From the NCBI RefSeq assembly GCF_029914245.1, contig NZ_JARYZI010000001.1, positions 310,001 to 374,000 of the forward strand: a stretch of DNA of 64,000 bases, written 5' to 3'. Every line of letters begins with the position of its first letter. The first letter of the stretch is position 1. This document shows positions 52,849-62,012 of this stretch, piece after piece. The notes below the pieces were generated by a model. It saw only the letters and a list, made by a program, of their open reading frames with translations, was not told the origin of the DNA and did not search any database. The DNA is from Fusibacter bizertensis (GTDB lineage Bacteria > Bacillota > Clostridia > Peptostreptococcales > Acidaminobacteraceae). The position numbers were made by a program, and so were the translations under genes.

Positions 52849-53685
52849 CTACAGGTACACCAACGTCATCCCAACACCGACTTCTTTAAGCTCCACTGCT
52901 TTAGACAATTCAATTTTAGATTTTAAGTCTGTACAGTGACACGCATGGATTTCTTTTACATCTAAATGCTTAAAATAGGTTACTGTTTGACTCAGAACTT
53001 CATCACTTGGATTAAGTAAATGAAAACCACCAATTACATCTACGATTCTCTCATCATCACAAACCTTCTTTGCATAATCGACAATATTGCAGATCCCAGC
53101 ATGTGAACAACCAGTGATGATCACCAAACCTTTAGAAGACTTGTAGACTAGCGCAGTATCATCTAACAAAAAATCGGGCTTCAGTTCTCCATTTTCCTCA
53201 AAAGTCCCAATAGGTTCTTTACCTTCAAAGCTATTTTTTCTTTCAATTTCACCTAAAAATACTATTTTGTCTGTAAGCCAATACGGCTCTTTCGTCAATT
53301 GCATTTCATAGTGCATCTTAATTTTATTTTTGCTTAAAAGACTTCCTATATCTTCATTTCCATAATTTTTATAAAAAAGTGCATTAGGATGGGATATAAA
53401 CTTAGGTTTTTTATAGTCTATTCCTTCAATGATCGCTTCAGTATGCATGCTAATAAGCGGCACAAGTCCCCATGTATGGTCAATATGCCCATGTGAGATG
53501 ACAATATAATCAAGGTTATATAGATTAAGTTGTTTTTTAGCAGCATTTTTAATAAAGACATCAGAATAACCTGTATCAAACAGGATATTTACATTTTCAT
53601 CTTCAATATAATAAGATACGCCGGGTTCTCCAACAAAGTATCTATCAATTAATGTATTATTATCTACAAGTACGTGAATTTTCAT
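52849..53685 (-). CDS. MBL-fold metallohydrolase (MJ0301-like)
   Basis: 278 residues. The metal motif is SHGHIDHTWGL, with further ligands in TGCSHAGICNIVDYA and GGFHLL and the late HACHCTDLKSK. This arrangement matches the group often annotated as dihydropterin-aminobenzene phosphate synthase. Its start overlaps the GNAT stop by four bases (ATGA), so both are cotranscribed. The substrate in this organism is unknown. Confidence 0.88.
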   Translation of the reverse strand: MKIHVLVDNNTLIDRYFVGEPGVSYYIEDENVNILFDTGYSDVFIKNAAKKQLNLYNLDYIVISHGHIDHTWGLVPLISMHTEAIIEGIDYKKPKFISHPNALFYKNYGNEDIGSLLSKNKIKMHYEMQLTKEPYWLTDKIVFLGEIERKNSFEGKEPIGTFEENGELKPDFLLDDTALVYKSSKGLVIITGCSHAGICNIVDYAKKVCDDERIVDVIGGFHLLNPSDEVLSQTVTYFKHLDVKEIHACHCTDLKSKIELSKAVELKEVGVGMTLVYL

Positions 53686-54122
53686 ATTTCTTTCCCCATC
53701 ATCACCATATCATCGAAATCGATATAGCCATTTTTCTTATAAAATCCGTTTGTTTTATCATCTCTAGAAGTAAACAAAATAACCGTTCTGACATCACTTG
53801 CCTTAATTTTACTTTCCAGCTTTGCTAATAACCTTTGTCCTATCCCTTTGCCTTGAGCTTCATTTGACACAAATATCTCACGGAGATTATAATGCATACC
53901 TTCATACCACTGCTCTATGTTTCCAAATACTGCTCCTAATAATTTGTCGTTATCTTCATACACTAACCCAACAAAATGTGGTGATATAAATATATCATGC
54001 AGTCTATGATAGGCTGACTCTGGCGTCCAATTATCATTCCATGGCTCAGCATTAAAAACAGCTATAAATAGTTCTATGCATTTTTCGATGTCTTCTAAGC
54101 CTAAATTTCTTATCTTGTTCAT
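53682..54122 (-). CDS. GNAT family N-acetyltransferase
   Basis: 146 residues from ATG 54122, six bases after GGAGGT. The acetyl-CoA loop is SNEAQGKGIGQRLLAKLE, followed by VILFTSRDDKTNGFYKKNGY. Overlaps the MBL-fold gene. Substrate unknown. Confidence 0.88.
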   Translation of the reverse strand: MNKIRNLGLEDIEKCIELFIAVFNAEPWNDNWTPESAYHRLHDIFISPHFVGLVYEDNDKLLGAVFGNIEQWYEGMHYNLREIFVSNEAQGKGIGQRLLAKLESKIKASDVRTVILFTSRDDKTNGFYKKNGYIDFDDMVMMGKEI

Positions 54123-54144
54123 GTGACCTCCGATTAAAACTTTG

Positions 54145-54258
54145 TTATTGGACAATACCTTGTATGGTCAAAATGACTATGGTATACAACAAGTTCCAAT
54201 ATTCTTTGTATGTATCCACAGAGCTTTTAAATATGTCGCCTATATTAATTTTTCTCAC
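54145..54258 (-). CDS. Short 37-residue frame, possible gene remnant
   Basis: A GTG start at 54258 lies five bases after AGGAGA. The product begins MRKINIGDIFKSSVDTYKEY and then has one hydrophobic stretch (LLYTIVILTI), before a stop. The beginning resembles the N-terminus of larger multi-span membrane proteins, so this may be a truncated relic rather than a working peptide. Confidence 0.35.
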   Translation of the reverse strand: MRKINIGDIFKSSVDTYKEYWNLLYTIVILTIQGIVQ

Positions 54259-54306
54259 TTGTTTCTCCTAATATAATTTTTGATTATACATCAATCCCTA
54301 ATATGT

Positions 54307-54334
54307 AAAAGGGCAAATACGGAAAAATGCCCTT
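54307..54334 (-). terminator. Terminator of the GNAT gene at 54352
   Basis: On the minus strand AAGGGCA pairs with TGCCCTT around 12 bases, followed by TT. Confidence 0.7.
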
Positions 54335-54351
54335 ATTAATTTACAGCTTTA

Positions 54352-54870
54352 TCATTTGTTACAGTTTGGGTTAATTCTAGACATTAAATACTCATTTACA
54401 TACTTCCCATTTCTAATTGCTGCAAGTCTTTTTACCCCTTCTTTTTCAAAGCCAAATTTCTCGTAGAGATGAATTGCCTTTTCGTTGTCTTCAAATACAG
54501 ACAGCTCTACTCTAACCAGCATAAGCCAATTATCAGCTAAATCGATAAGCGTTTGCATAAGTGCTGTTCCTACGCCTTTTCCTTGATAATCCCCATGAAT
54601 CATAATACCGATAAAACCACTATGTCTTAACCGATGATTCGCATATACATTCAATCCGGCAGTTCCAACCACTATTTCCTGGTCAGCTTCACTTTTGATA
54701 ACCGCGACAAACTGATGTTGATTAGCGTCCATGTTCAATATAAAATCTTCATTTCGTTTGATGCGTTCAGATGGGATCCCTAGGATATTCTCAAAAACGC
54801 CAGGCATACGTCTAAGTTCATTGATCCACTTTCCGTCACCTGCAGCTATCGGTCTAATAATAATTTCCAT
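54352..54870 (-). CDS. GNAT family N-acetyltransferase
   Basis: 172 residues from ATG 54870, with GGGGGC upstream; a longer frame reaches 54954. The acetyl-CoA loop is IHGDYQGKGVGTALMQTLI, followed by RVELSVFEDNEKAIHLYEKF and the typical EKEGVKRLAAIRNGKYVNEY of ribosomal-protein-like or small-molecule acetyltransferases. Substrate unknown. Confidence 0.88.
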   Translation of the reverse strand: MEIIIRPIAAGDGKWINELRRMPGVFENILGIPSERIKRNEDFILNMDANQHQFVAVIKSEADQEIVVGTAGLNVYANHRLRHSGFIGIMIHGDYQGKGVGTALMQTLIDLADNWLMLVRVELSVFEDNEKAIHLYEKFGFEKEGVKRLAAIRNGKYVNEYLMSRINPNCNK

Positions 54871-54950
54871 TTTATGCCCCCAATCAAATGGTATTTTACT
54901 CATAGCATTACAATATTTGTAAATTATAATTTTATTAGAGCTTTTAGCTT

Positions 54951-55868
54951 TCAAAGTGATAGCTCCCTACTGATAATACGGTTATATTCCTCCGCTTCAA
55001 AAGCTTTAAGTACAATGAGTCCTCTTAAAGTATTCATCGTTCCAATTTTATCTGTTTCCATCTTGAAATGAAGTTTACCAGTGTAAGTCTGGCCTTTTGT
55101 TAAATAACCTCTCTTGAATTTCTCTATAATTAGTTTTATGCCTTCCGTTAACTCTGGGACAAGTTTATAATCTATTGAAGCGAAATAGCAAAGCGCTCTG
55201 AGTACATCATATTTCCATCTTGTTGGAAAATGAAAATCTGTGATATATGAAATGATAACTTCACCATCAGTAAGTCGATACATCAAATGCCGATCTAGCA
55301 AATACTTATGCGCTGGCACTAGTAAATTATGGATAGCATTTAAATGTGTTTTGTACCCATGTTTCTTATAATCTCTAAAAGCTTCTAAGACTGAAAGCGT
55401 TGTGTTTATGGAGCTTTTATCAGTAGTTTTGGGATTACGAGTACTTGAACAGTTCCAGCCACCGTCGGTTTGCCTTGTGGTTAGCAAATAAGTGACCATT
55501 TCATCTATAATTGCTGTATCGCGTTGTCCATATGACAGTAAACTTACGAGCATCGCAACAACACATATATCGTCTTCACGCCACTCAGTTGACCACATCT
55601 TACCAATAAGCGTATCTAGCCCCTTTTGATAAATCGGATGATCCGGTCTGATTTCAAGAGAGGCAAGATCCCTCATTGTATAAAAAGTAGAAATCCATTT
55701 AGGCCCATATATGCCATTGCCCCAAGTCTCTGTTTCAGCGTCAAAGCAATCCAGAAATTTTGAAATCCAACCTTCCTCTACATAGTCAGGATTTTCATCC
55801 AAAAGGTATTTCTCCGTCAGGCGTTTCACGCAGGGGTCTGCATTTTGTAAGTAATCTATAATATTCAT
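54951..55868 (-). CDS. Alpha/alpha-toroid (prenyltransferase/terpenoid cyclase-like) protein
   Basis: 305 residues, all helical. The repeat TTRQTDGGWNCSS with the following NTTLSVLEAFRDY is the QxxDGGW-type block of squalene cyclases and prenyltransferases; further helices repeat this spacing. No catalytic DxDD or zinc-ligand set is evident, so it may be a structural or glycan/peptide-binding toroid. It is much shorter than cyclases. Monocistronic; function unknown. Confidence 0.6.
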   Translation of the reverse strand: MNIIDYLQNADPCVKRLTEKYLLDENPDYVEEGWISKFLDCFDAETETWGNGIYGPKWISTFYTMRDLASLEIRPDHPIYQKGLDTLIGKMWSTEWREDDICVVAMLVSLLSYGQRDTAIIDEMVTYLLTTRQTDGGWNCSSTRNPKTTDKSSINTTLSVLEAFRDYKKHGYKTHLNAIHNLLVPAHKYLLDRHLMYRLTDGEVIISYITDFHFPTRWKYDVLRALCYFASIDYKLVPELTEGIKLIIEKFKRGYLTKGQTYTGKLHFKMETDKIGTMNTLRGLIVLKAFEAEEYNRIISRELSL

Positions 55869-55916
55869 GATAACTCACCTCATTTGGTTTTTACTTTTAC
55901 TTATTCCAAGATGTTT

Positions 55917-56468
55917 TTATAGAGAAAAATGTGTCTTAATCATCTGCGCTACTGTTTCGGCTTCAAGATTTGTATTTTCAATCCTTAGATAATTATCATA
56001 TTTAATCTCACCCTCATTGCTCACACAACGGTATCTTGAAGAATCGGTTTTAAGTCTGTTATTAGATGCCTCTATATCTCTTTTTGAAGCTTTGTTCATC
56101 AGTCTGTTCTCTGAGACATTGCGAGTAAGCCTTTCTTCAAGTGTGGCGTTAAGTTCTACATAATAAATCTCAGCATTCACCCGCCTAAAGATCTCACTCA
56201 CATGTTCAATATAAGCAGCATCAGAGGGTTCGTCAAATGCCCACATATATGTGAAAATCATTCCCTCATTATTTGATTTCGAAAACTCCTCGAAAAAAAC
56301 TTCTCGAAGTCTTGTAATTGTTTTTCCATCATAGTATCCAAAAACGTCAATAACAGATTCTATGGTCATATGGTTATGAAATAGTCTTAAATTCGTTATT
56401 TTAGTAAGTTCTTGTCCTATGGTCATCTTTCCTACTGCTGCATCTCCTATAATGATGATTAGTTTCAT
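55917..56468 (-). CDS. P-loop nucleotide kinase-like protein
   Basis: 183 residues from ATG 56468, nine bases after GGAG; the frame can also begin at TTG 56483. Walker A is GDAAVGKMTIG, followed by HNHMTIESVIDVF and the typical lid region NVSENRLMNKASKRDIEAS. It belongs to the adenylate/shikimate-kinase-like group of stand-alone ATPases. Substrate unknown. Confidence 0.75.
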   Translation of the reverse strand: MKLIIIIGDAAVGKMTIGQELTKITNLRLFHNHMTIESVIDVFGYYDGKTITRLREVFFEEFSKSNNEGMIFTYMWAFDEPSDAAYIEHVSEIFRRVNAEIYYVELNATLEERLTRNVSENRLMNKASKRDIEASNNRLKTDSSRYRCVSNEGEIKYDNYLRIENTNLEAETVAQMIKTHFSL

Positions 56469-56508
56469 CTGTATTTTCTCCAATCCTTGCTATTTTGCTG
56501 AAACTTTA

Positions 56509-57255
56509 TTATTGATTTGATTTCCCTTGATTTGCCACTTGATGCATCTTAGCTGCTATAGCTTCTTCATCTCCAAGATAGTACTTACTTAACACATTGA
56601 AATGATCGTCAAATTCATAGACCAAAGGAATACCCGTAGGAATATTGACCTCTACAATTTCATCTTCAGATGTATCGTCAAAATATTTAACTAAGGCTCT
56701 TAGAGAATTCCCGTGAGCGACTACTAACACCCGTTTTCCTGCTAACATATCTGATTTTATGACTTGTTCAAAATAAGGTACAGTTCGTGCAATAGTATCC
56801 TTAAGACTCTCTGCTAAGGGTAAGTCTGCCTTATCTACTTCACGGTATTGAACATCTTTTGCAGGGTTTCGCTCATCTTCTTCTTTAAGTGAAGGGGGTT
56901 TAATATCAAATGAACGCCGCCATATTTTCACTTGTTCATCGCCGTATTTAGCCGCAGTATCTGCCTTATTAAGCCCTTGTAAAGCACCATAATGTCTTTC
57001 GTTAAGTTTCCATGATTTGTTCACTGGTAACCATTCACGGTTAAGTTCATAGAGAACATTATTAAGGGTATGAATCGCGCGTTTTAAATAAGAGGTATAG
57101 CATACATCAAAATCATAACCTTTGTCTTTTAAACTTTTGCCAGCATCTGTAGCCTCTTGCTGGCCTATTTCAGAAAGTTCAACATCAGTCCATCCTGTAA
57201 AACGATTCTGCTTATTCCAATCACTTTCACCATGTCGAATTAATACTAGTTTCAT
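56509..57255 (-). CDS. gpmA: 2,3-bisphosphoglycerate-dependent phosphoglycerate mutase
   Basis: 248 residues from ATG 57255 (AAAGGATG upstream), exactly the GpmA length. The phosphohistidine motif is [10 protein letters not shown], followed by [40 protein letters not shown] and [14 protein letters not shown] are all conserved. It interconverts 3- and 2-phosphoglycerate in glycolysis. It lies 17 bases downstream of another histidine phosphatase gene, away from other glycolytic genes. Confidence 0.95.
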   Translation of the reverse strand: MKLVLIRHGESDWNKQNRFTGWTDVELSEIGQQEATDAGKSLKDKGYDFDVCYTSYLKRAIHTLNNVLYELNREWLPVNKSWKLNERHYGALQGLNKADTAAKYGDEQVKIWRRSFDIKPPSLKEEDERNPAKDVQYREVDKADLPLAESLKDTIARTVPYFEQVIKSDMLAGKRVLVVAHGNSLRALVKYFDDTSEDEIVEVNIPTGIPLVYEFDDHFNVLSKYYLGDEEAIAAKMHQVANQGKSNQ

Positions 57256-57272
57256 AATCAACATCCTTTCTT

Positions 57273-57887
57273 TTAATCTCGTCTTGCAACACGCTTCTCA
57301 ATCAATGCAAGTTTTTCGGAATTTATGTTTCTCATGAGGTGCATATACTCGCAATCATCAAATGAAAACATGTAGCCGTGCTTCTCATTGATCAAACTAG
57401 GCATAGATAATAGAGATAACATAATTTCATTTAATATCGCGCCATGGCTGACAACTAGAATATGATTAGTTTTTCTCTTCATCACCTCATTGATGGCTTT
57501 ATAGGATCTACTTCGTACATCATATGTGTTTTCACCTGATTCTTGAGGATATAAATCAGTAAAATTTTTGAACTCACTCCGTGGATATAAATCGTCAGCC
57601 TCTTTTTTATTCATACCACACAATATCCCTCTATCAACTTCTTTAAGAGAATTTAGTTCGGTAGGAGTGATTTTTTGTGCATTCCCGATTATCTCTGCAG
57701 TTTCCTTGGCCCTCAGCAAAGGACTTGATAGTATTTCATCAAATACGATCCCTTTCAATTTAAAGTATACAGAAGCTTCCTTTGCCTGTTCAACGCCAGT
57801 CTCAGTTAATGCAGAATCATATAGTGACTCGATTTTGTTTTCAATATCTGCAATTGAATGACCATGTCTCATAAAATAAATATGCAT
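57273..57887 (-). CDS. Histidine phosphatase superfamily protein
   Basis: 204 residues. The catalytic start is [12 protein letters not shown], with [14 protein letters not shown], the acid-carrying region [19 protein letters not shown] and the second His in [14 protein letters not shown]. This is the CobC/PhoE-like branch, acting on small phosphoesters. It directly precedes gpmA. Substrate unknown. Confidence 0.88.
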   Translation of the reverse strand: MHIYFMRHGHSIADIENKIESLYDSALTETGVEQAKEASVYFKLKGIVFDEILSSPLLRAKETAEIIGNAQKITPTELNSLKEVDRGILCGMNKKEADDLYPRSEFKNFTDLYPQESGENTYDVRSRSYKAINEVMKRKTNHILVVSHGAILNEIMLSLLSMPSLINEKHGYMFSFDDCEYMHLMRNINSEKLALIEKRVARRD

Positions 57888-57908
57888 ATCGCCCCCAACA
57901 ATTGTGTT

Positions 57909-58157
57909 CTAGTACCAGTATTCATCCTGTGTAAATGAAAATTTAACTGTTTTAGAATGCTTTTTATCATCAAGATAGTATTCTACCGAGTATATATGTT
58001 CTCTAAAGGACAACTTTGTTATATAGTGGACGGTTCCACCAATTCTCTTGATATAAGCCTCCATTTTTCTTTTATCATTCCATCTCCAGTAAACCTCAAA
58101 TAAAACAAGCAAACTAAATAAAAATAAAGGTAGAATTATATCAAAATGTTTCATCAT
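57909..58157 (-). CDS. Small membrane-anchored protein
   Basis: 82 residues. One N-terminal segment (ILPLFLFSLLVLFEVYW) is followed by a beta-rich soluble tail (IGGTVHYITKLSFREHIYSVEYYLDD). GGTGGTGAG precedes ATG 58157. It lies 21 bases before the histidine phosphatase gene. Function unknown. Confidence 0.6.
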   Translation of the reverse strand: MMKHFDIILPLFLFSLLVLFEVYWRWNDKRKMEAYIKRIGGTVHYITKLSFREHIYSVEYYLDDKKHSKTVKFSFTQDEYWY

Positions 58158-58204
58158 AATCTCACCACCTTATTTCGCTTCAAAAGACAGACTTCTTAAT
58201 TATA

Positions 58205-58363
58205 TTATCTATCTTCTTTAAGCGTCTCTATTGATCTTTCGATTTGATCTAATCGGTTGACAATCCCTGTCAACATATTTATCATTATGTAGATTGATAC
58301 AGGTATACCAATTATAAATCCAAGAACGACTAAAACATAAATCATTGAAAAAAAAGTTTCCAT
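58205..58363 (-). CDS. 52-residue membrane protein with coiled tail
   Basis: ATG 58363 follows AAGGGGGAT. The hydrophobic segment MIYVLVVLGFIIGIPVSIYI occupies the first half and an amphipathic charged helix (IVNRLDQIERSIETLKED) the second. The ribosome binding site and composition support a real gene. It is upstream of the 82-residue gene, in the same direction. No family was recognised. Confidence 0.6.
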   Translation of the reverse strand: METFFSMIYVLVVLGFIIGIPVSIYIMINMLTGIVNRLDQIERSIETLKEDR

Positions 58364-58404
58364 AATAAATCCCCCTTAAAAGTGCATCCGTTTAAAATAT
58401 GTAG

Positions 58405-58428
58405 TAAAACTCCGTTTTAAAGCGGAGT
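58405..58428 (-). terminator. Terminator of the GNAT gene at 58454
   Basis: On the minus strand ACTCCG pairs with CGGAGT around eight bases, followed by TTTTAC. Confidence 0.55.
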
Positions 58429-58457
58429 ATAACTCTAGCATTGGAGTATAATTCTAG
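58424..58457. repeat. Tandem 15-base direct repeat
   Basis: GGAGTATAACTCTAG at 58424-58438 and GGAGTATAATTCTAG at 58443-58457 differ at one base, period 19. The second copy contains the stop codon of the GNAT gene. Confidence 0.6.
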
Positions 58458-58876
58458 TAATAAAGATAATCAGAACGACCAGGATATTTTGCCATCGCTG
58501 TTTTATGCTTGTTAAATCCAAGTTTAGTATAAAAATCCACGGCCTCAAAAGATGAGGTTAATCCAATTAATAACGCCTCATTTCCTTCAAGTAATTTTTC
58601 CATGATCGCTTGACCTACTCCTTGTTTTCGATAAGCCTCAAGTACCGTTACATCATGAACCCATCCATAGCATTCTCCGTCTGAGATCAACCTTGCAGCG
58701 CCTATAATTCTTTCATCGTTCCATGCAATTACAAACCGATAACTATTTTGAAAAGCGCTTCGAATTTTCTCAGTTTCTCTTTTCCGCCCAAGCCCTATGC
58801 ACATGTCCGTTTCATCATAAAGGTCTACAAGGTTTTCCCAATCTTGATCGCTAATTTCAGTTTTATAGATGATCAT
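58454..58876 (-). CDS. GNAT family N-acetyltransferase
   Basis: 140 residues from ATG 58876 (GGAGGGATTG upstream). The acetyl-CoA loop is VLEAYRKQGVGQAIMEKLL, followed by LTSSFEAVDFYTKLGFNKHK. It resembles small aminoglycoside- or arylalkylamine-type acetyltransferases; substrate unknown. Confidence 0.88.
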   Translation of the reverse strand: MIIYKTEISDQDWENLVDLYDETDMCIGLGRKRETEKIRSAFQNSYRFVIAWNDERIIGAARLISDGECYGWVHDVTVLEAYRKQGVGQAIMEKLLEGNEALLIGLTSSFEAVDFYTKLGFNKHKTAMAKYPGRSDYLYY

Positions 58877-58930
58877 ATCAATCCCTCCACGTTTCATAAA
58901 ATGTTGTCGTTTAGTTTAGTTTTATCATTT

Positions 58931-59410
58931 TTATAGACTCACAAAAGGGTAGATTTCATGGTGCTTTATCCCCCATAATTTATAAGTGATTTTAATGTAA
59001 TAATCTTCTTCCACTACAGTTTTTTTTATTCTTTTAATGTATTTCACCAATTTTATCTTTTCAGATGAAATTTTATATCCCGGCACATTATCTTCTTTAT
59101 TTTCTATTTCATTCTCAGATATCCTTATTGCACCTACTGTTGATTCGTTGTCTATCCAAACACGCCATTCAAAAGGTAATTCGGAATTAATTAGTTTATT
59201 ACCATTTTCATCCGTTATTTGTACATCTACTAACATAATCGGAATCGGAGACTGTTGTTCGAGATTCATGGATAATAAGTACGCTTGCTCAAGATCATAC
59301 GATGTAAAGCTTCCAAACTCACTGCCTTTTAACTCAACATTAAATTGTATAAGCATAAACGAAAAAACAATCAAACTACCTATAAATAAAGCGATATATT
59401 TCTTTTGCAT
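58931..59410 (-). CDS. Membrane-anchored extracellular protein of unknown function
   Basis: 159 residues. One uncleaved-looking N-terminal segment (YIALFIGSLIVFSFMLI) anchors a beta-rich exposed domain (LVDVQITDENGNKLINSELPFEWRVWIDNE), with a basic KYIKRIKK stretch. No family was recognised. It follows the next listed gene in the same direction. Confidence 0.6.
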   Translation of the reverse strand: MQKKYIALFIGSLIVFSFMLIQFNVELKGSEFGSFTSYDLEQAYLLSMNLEQQSPIPIMLVDVQITDENGNKLINSELPFEWRVWIDNESTVGAIRISENEIENKEDNVPGYKISSEKIKLVKYIKRIKKTVVEEDYYIKITYKLWGIKHHEIYPFVSL

Positions 59411-59492
59411 TTTCTTTCCTTCCTGATTTTTATTAGAAAAAGTACATTACTTTACATCAACAACTCGTATTTATGGATACTCTCATATAACC

Positions 59493-60074
59493 TTATAATC
59501 CAGGATTATTTTGTTCCTGATTCGGATAATTCCCCAATATGTAAGTCATTATTTCATCAATTTGCGTTAAAGTATCTTGTGTAAAGACCATCCTCTTGGT
59601 GTCAAATAATTTTGAAAAAGATATATATTGATCCAAAGCATCATCTAATTTACTCCAATATGTAGCTGAATCAAAATTTTCTTTATAAATTCTACTTTCA
59701 GTAAGATCAATGGCTTCATAAGCCAGTTCAATTAAATTCTCAAGTTTATTTTTAGCTTCTGAAATATCCTCATTACTATCTATTTCATTTAAGTTCTTTT
59801 CAAAAGATTCAATTTCTTTTTTCATTTTTACTAAATCTTCTGTGTCCTCTATAAGCGGCAATTGATTCATCCTTAGATATACATTCATTGAAATGATATA
59901 CGCTTTGTTATAATACTCATTAATGGGGAGTATTTCAACCTTTTCATTGCTTTTAATATTTTGGTTCGCTTCGGAAAAATGATTTGAATCCCATTGATTC
60001 GCGATTATTATAATCGTGAAGAACGAAAAGATTGCAATAATAATCGTAATTATGGCTACTTTCTTTTTATTCAT
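59493..60074 (-). CDS. Membrane-anchored helical protein of unknown function
   Basis: 193 residues. An N-terminal membrane segment (VAIITIIIAIFSFFTIIIIA) is followed by an all-helical acidic domain of about 150 residues (LVKMKKEIESFEKNLNEIDS). Its start overlaps the stop of the adenosine-deaminase-like gene by four bases (ATGA), so the two are cotranscribed. Function unknown. Confidence 0.6.
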   Translation of the reverse strand: MNKKKVAIITIIIAIFSFFTIIIIANQWDSNHFSEANQNIKSNEKVEILPINEYYNKAYIISMNVYLRMNQLPLIEDTEDLVKMKKEIESFEKNLNEIDSNEDISEAKNKLENLIELAYEAIDLTESRIYKENFDSATYWSKLDDALDQYISFSKLFDTKRMVFTQDTLTQIDEIMTYILGNYPNQEQNNPGL

Positions 60075-61033
60075 TTAAGAAGCCTCCTTTTTAATCCATT
60101 TATTCTTATCTCATCAAGCTCTTCCACTGTTAGTGAACCACTTTCGTAAAGTCGTAAATATTCTTTACTCACGTCACTATCAAAGATGAGTACATCATCA
60201 GAATTAATCGTGACATCTATCCCTGCATGATATAAATCTCGAATTGGATGAGTCGCATAATTCTTTGCTCTTCCAAGTATGATGTTGCTTGTTGGAGTGA
60301 TATTGAGCCTAATCTTGTGATCCCTCAAGTAATGGACAACCTCTTTTGACTTTTGTGCATTTATACCATGCTGCACTTCATCTAGTTCTAAAATTTCTAC
60401 TGCATTTCTCACATCTTCTGCTGTTCCCCACTCGCCAACATGCGCTTTTAAGATCAGTCCCTTTGACTTTGCTTTTCTATAAATATTTTTGAAATTTTCT
60501 ATTGGCTGAGCATCCTCAATGCCATAAAGATCTATTGAATAAAAATCATTTTCATCCCAAAATGGTTCTAACCATTTTTCAAGCGCACTTATCTTACAGT
60601 GGCGAGATAAACCGATTTGTAACCGGAGTTCAATTTCATTGCCATACTTCCTTTGAGATTGTTTAAAACTATCTATTAGCAAATGAATATCACTGTGAAA
60701 ATACGTGTCTAATGCCCAAACATCTTCACCAATTTCTAGTATTTTCACACCATCCCTAACAGCTTGTACAACTGTCGCATCGATCATAAGCTGTCTCATT
60801 TCAAGGCTGTTAAATTTATCACCTTGATATTGATTAACCCAGTTATGCATCTCTTCCATTGAATGCATAATACCTTTAAACGGCTGAATATCTATCCCTG
60901 TCATTTCTTTGATGAAACTTCTATTGCCACCTAATGAAAAATGATTGTGTAAATCTGCTTTAGAAACTTTTTTTAGTTTTTCCAGATTTTTCTCTTCTAA
61001 TGCTTCTATGAAAATTTTTGATTCGTGATCCAT
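60071..61033 (-). CDS. Adenosine deaminase family protein
   Basis: 320 residues from ATG 61033, eight bases after GAGG. The amidohydrolase barrel keeps its zinc and catalytic residues: KADLHNHFSLGG, LKAHVGEWG, EVQHGI, NITPTSNIIL and TINSDDVLIF. The family deaminates adenosine, adenine or modified nucleosides; the specificity cannot be read. It is followed by an overlapping membrane-anchored gene. Confidence 0.88.
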   Translation of the reverse strand: MDHESKIFIEALEEKNLEKLKKVSKADLHNHFSLGGNRSFIKEMTGIDIQPFKGIMHSMEEMHNWVNQYQGDKFNSLEMRQLMIDATVVQAVRDGVKILEIGEDVWALDTYFHSDIHLLIDSFKQSQRKYGNEIELRLQIGLSRHCKISALEKWLEPFWDENDFYSIDLYGIEDAQPIENFKNIYRKAKSKGLILKAHVGEWGTAEDVRNAVEILELDEVQHGINAQKSKEVVHYLRDHKIRLNITPTSNIILGRAKNYATHPIRDLYHAGIDVTINSDDVLIFDSDVSKEYLRLYESGSLTVEELDEIRINGLKRRLLK

Positions 61034-61140
61034 TTGTAATACCTCATTTTTCATTTATTGAGTCATATACTTATTTCAAAACATCTCACAGTTTATATTT
61101 TTTTTATCGTTGTTAGCAAATTAATCTTGATTAGTGCAGT

Positions 61141-61518
61141 CTAGAGAAGCTGTTTATACATATCCGTCTCACATATCATCGTGATATCCCCATCATTAAT
61201 CAAATAGCCTTCTCCATATAATACGGATTTATTGTCCTCTACTAATATAAATGCACCATCGACCAATGCATAAAACGGTCTTATTTTGCTATCAGGTAAT
61301 GAAATGTCTTCCACAACCCTTAACCCATCAAGCAATAATTCTTTTAACTCCTGAAAATGTGGTAAAACACTTATTTGAGTTAAGTTTAGTCCCTCCAAAT
61401 ATCTTTGATAATTGGGATCAATTGCTTCGCCATCTAGTTCTGGTTGAGCATAAACAACTTCAGCACAGTTCATAGTACCAGCACTGATACCGATGACGAT
61501 ACCGTTATAATTTTTCAT
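61141..61518 (-). CDS. Peptidase S51-like protein lacking its N-terminal half
   Basis: 125 residues. The nucleophile elbow GISAGTMNCA (Ser13) and the conserved SVLPHF region (His54) are those of dipeptidase E-type S51 enzymes, which normally have about 100 further residues before the Ser. Those residues are absent: a GNAT gene ends 11 bases upstream. Yet AGGAG sits well placed before ATG 61518, so it may still be translated. Probably a degraded gene, possibly a working half-domain. Confidence 0.7.
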   Translation of the reverse strand: MKNYNGIVIGISAGTMNCAEVVYAQPELDGEAIDPNYQRYLEGLNLTQISVLPHFQELKELLLDGLRVVEDISLPDSKIRPFYALVDGAFILVEDNKSVLYGEGYLINDGDITMICETDMYKQLL

Positions 61519-61529
61519 GTAATCTCCTG

Positions 61530-62003
61530 CTACGCTTCTGGACGAATAACGCGTTCCATTATTTCATTTTCTGATTTGAATCCCTTTCTCTTATAGAAAT
61601 TAACAGCCTTACTGCTTGGCCAAACTATCATTATTTCAAAAGATTTCTCATGCCCCCATTTGATAACATGATCCATAAGCTTTGAACCAACTCCTTGACC
61701 TCGAAATTCAGGTTTAGTATAAACATTAGTCACATAAGCATATTCATCAAAAAATAAATTGGGTTTAGGTACTTTTCTAATATGGTTCACCGATATATGA
61801 GAGATAATTTCATCGTTTTCTTCCGCTATCCAATGCGTCCATAGCGCATTGTCATCAGATGTATTAAAAAAATCCACACATTCTTTTAAGAAGTCATCCT
61901 TTTTAGCGATTAGATCAAACGTGTCCTCACCTTCTACTTTGAAATCCCATCTCATATTGGCTAGCACTGCGAAATCCGTTTTATTTGCGATTCTATAATT
62001 CAT
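61530..62003 (-). CDS. GNAT family N-acetyltransferase
   Basis: 157 residues. The acetyl-CoA loop is TKPEFRGQGVGSKLMDHVI, followed by EIMIVWPSSKAVNFYKRKGF. N-terminal YRIANKTDFAVLANMRWDF is typical. AAGGAG precedes ATG 62003. Substrate unknown. Confidence 0.9.
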   Translation of the reverse strand: MNYRIANKTDFAVLANMRWDFKVEGEDTFDLIAKKDDFLKECVDFFNTSDDNALWTHWIAEENDEIISHISVNHIRKVPKPNLFFDEYAYVTNVYTKPEFRGQGVGSKLMDHVIKWGHEKSFEIMIVWPSSKAVNFYKRKGFKSENEIMERVIRPEA

Positions 62004-62012
62004 AATATCTCC

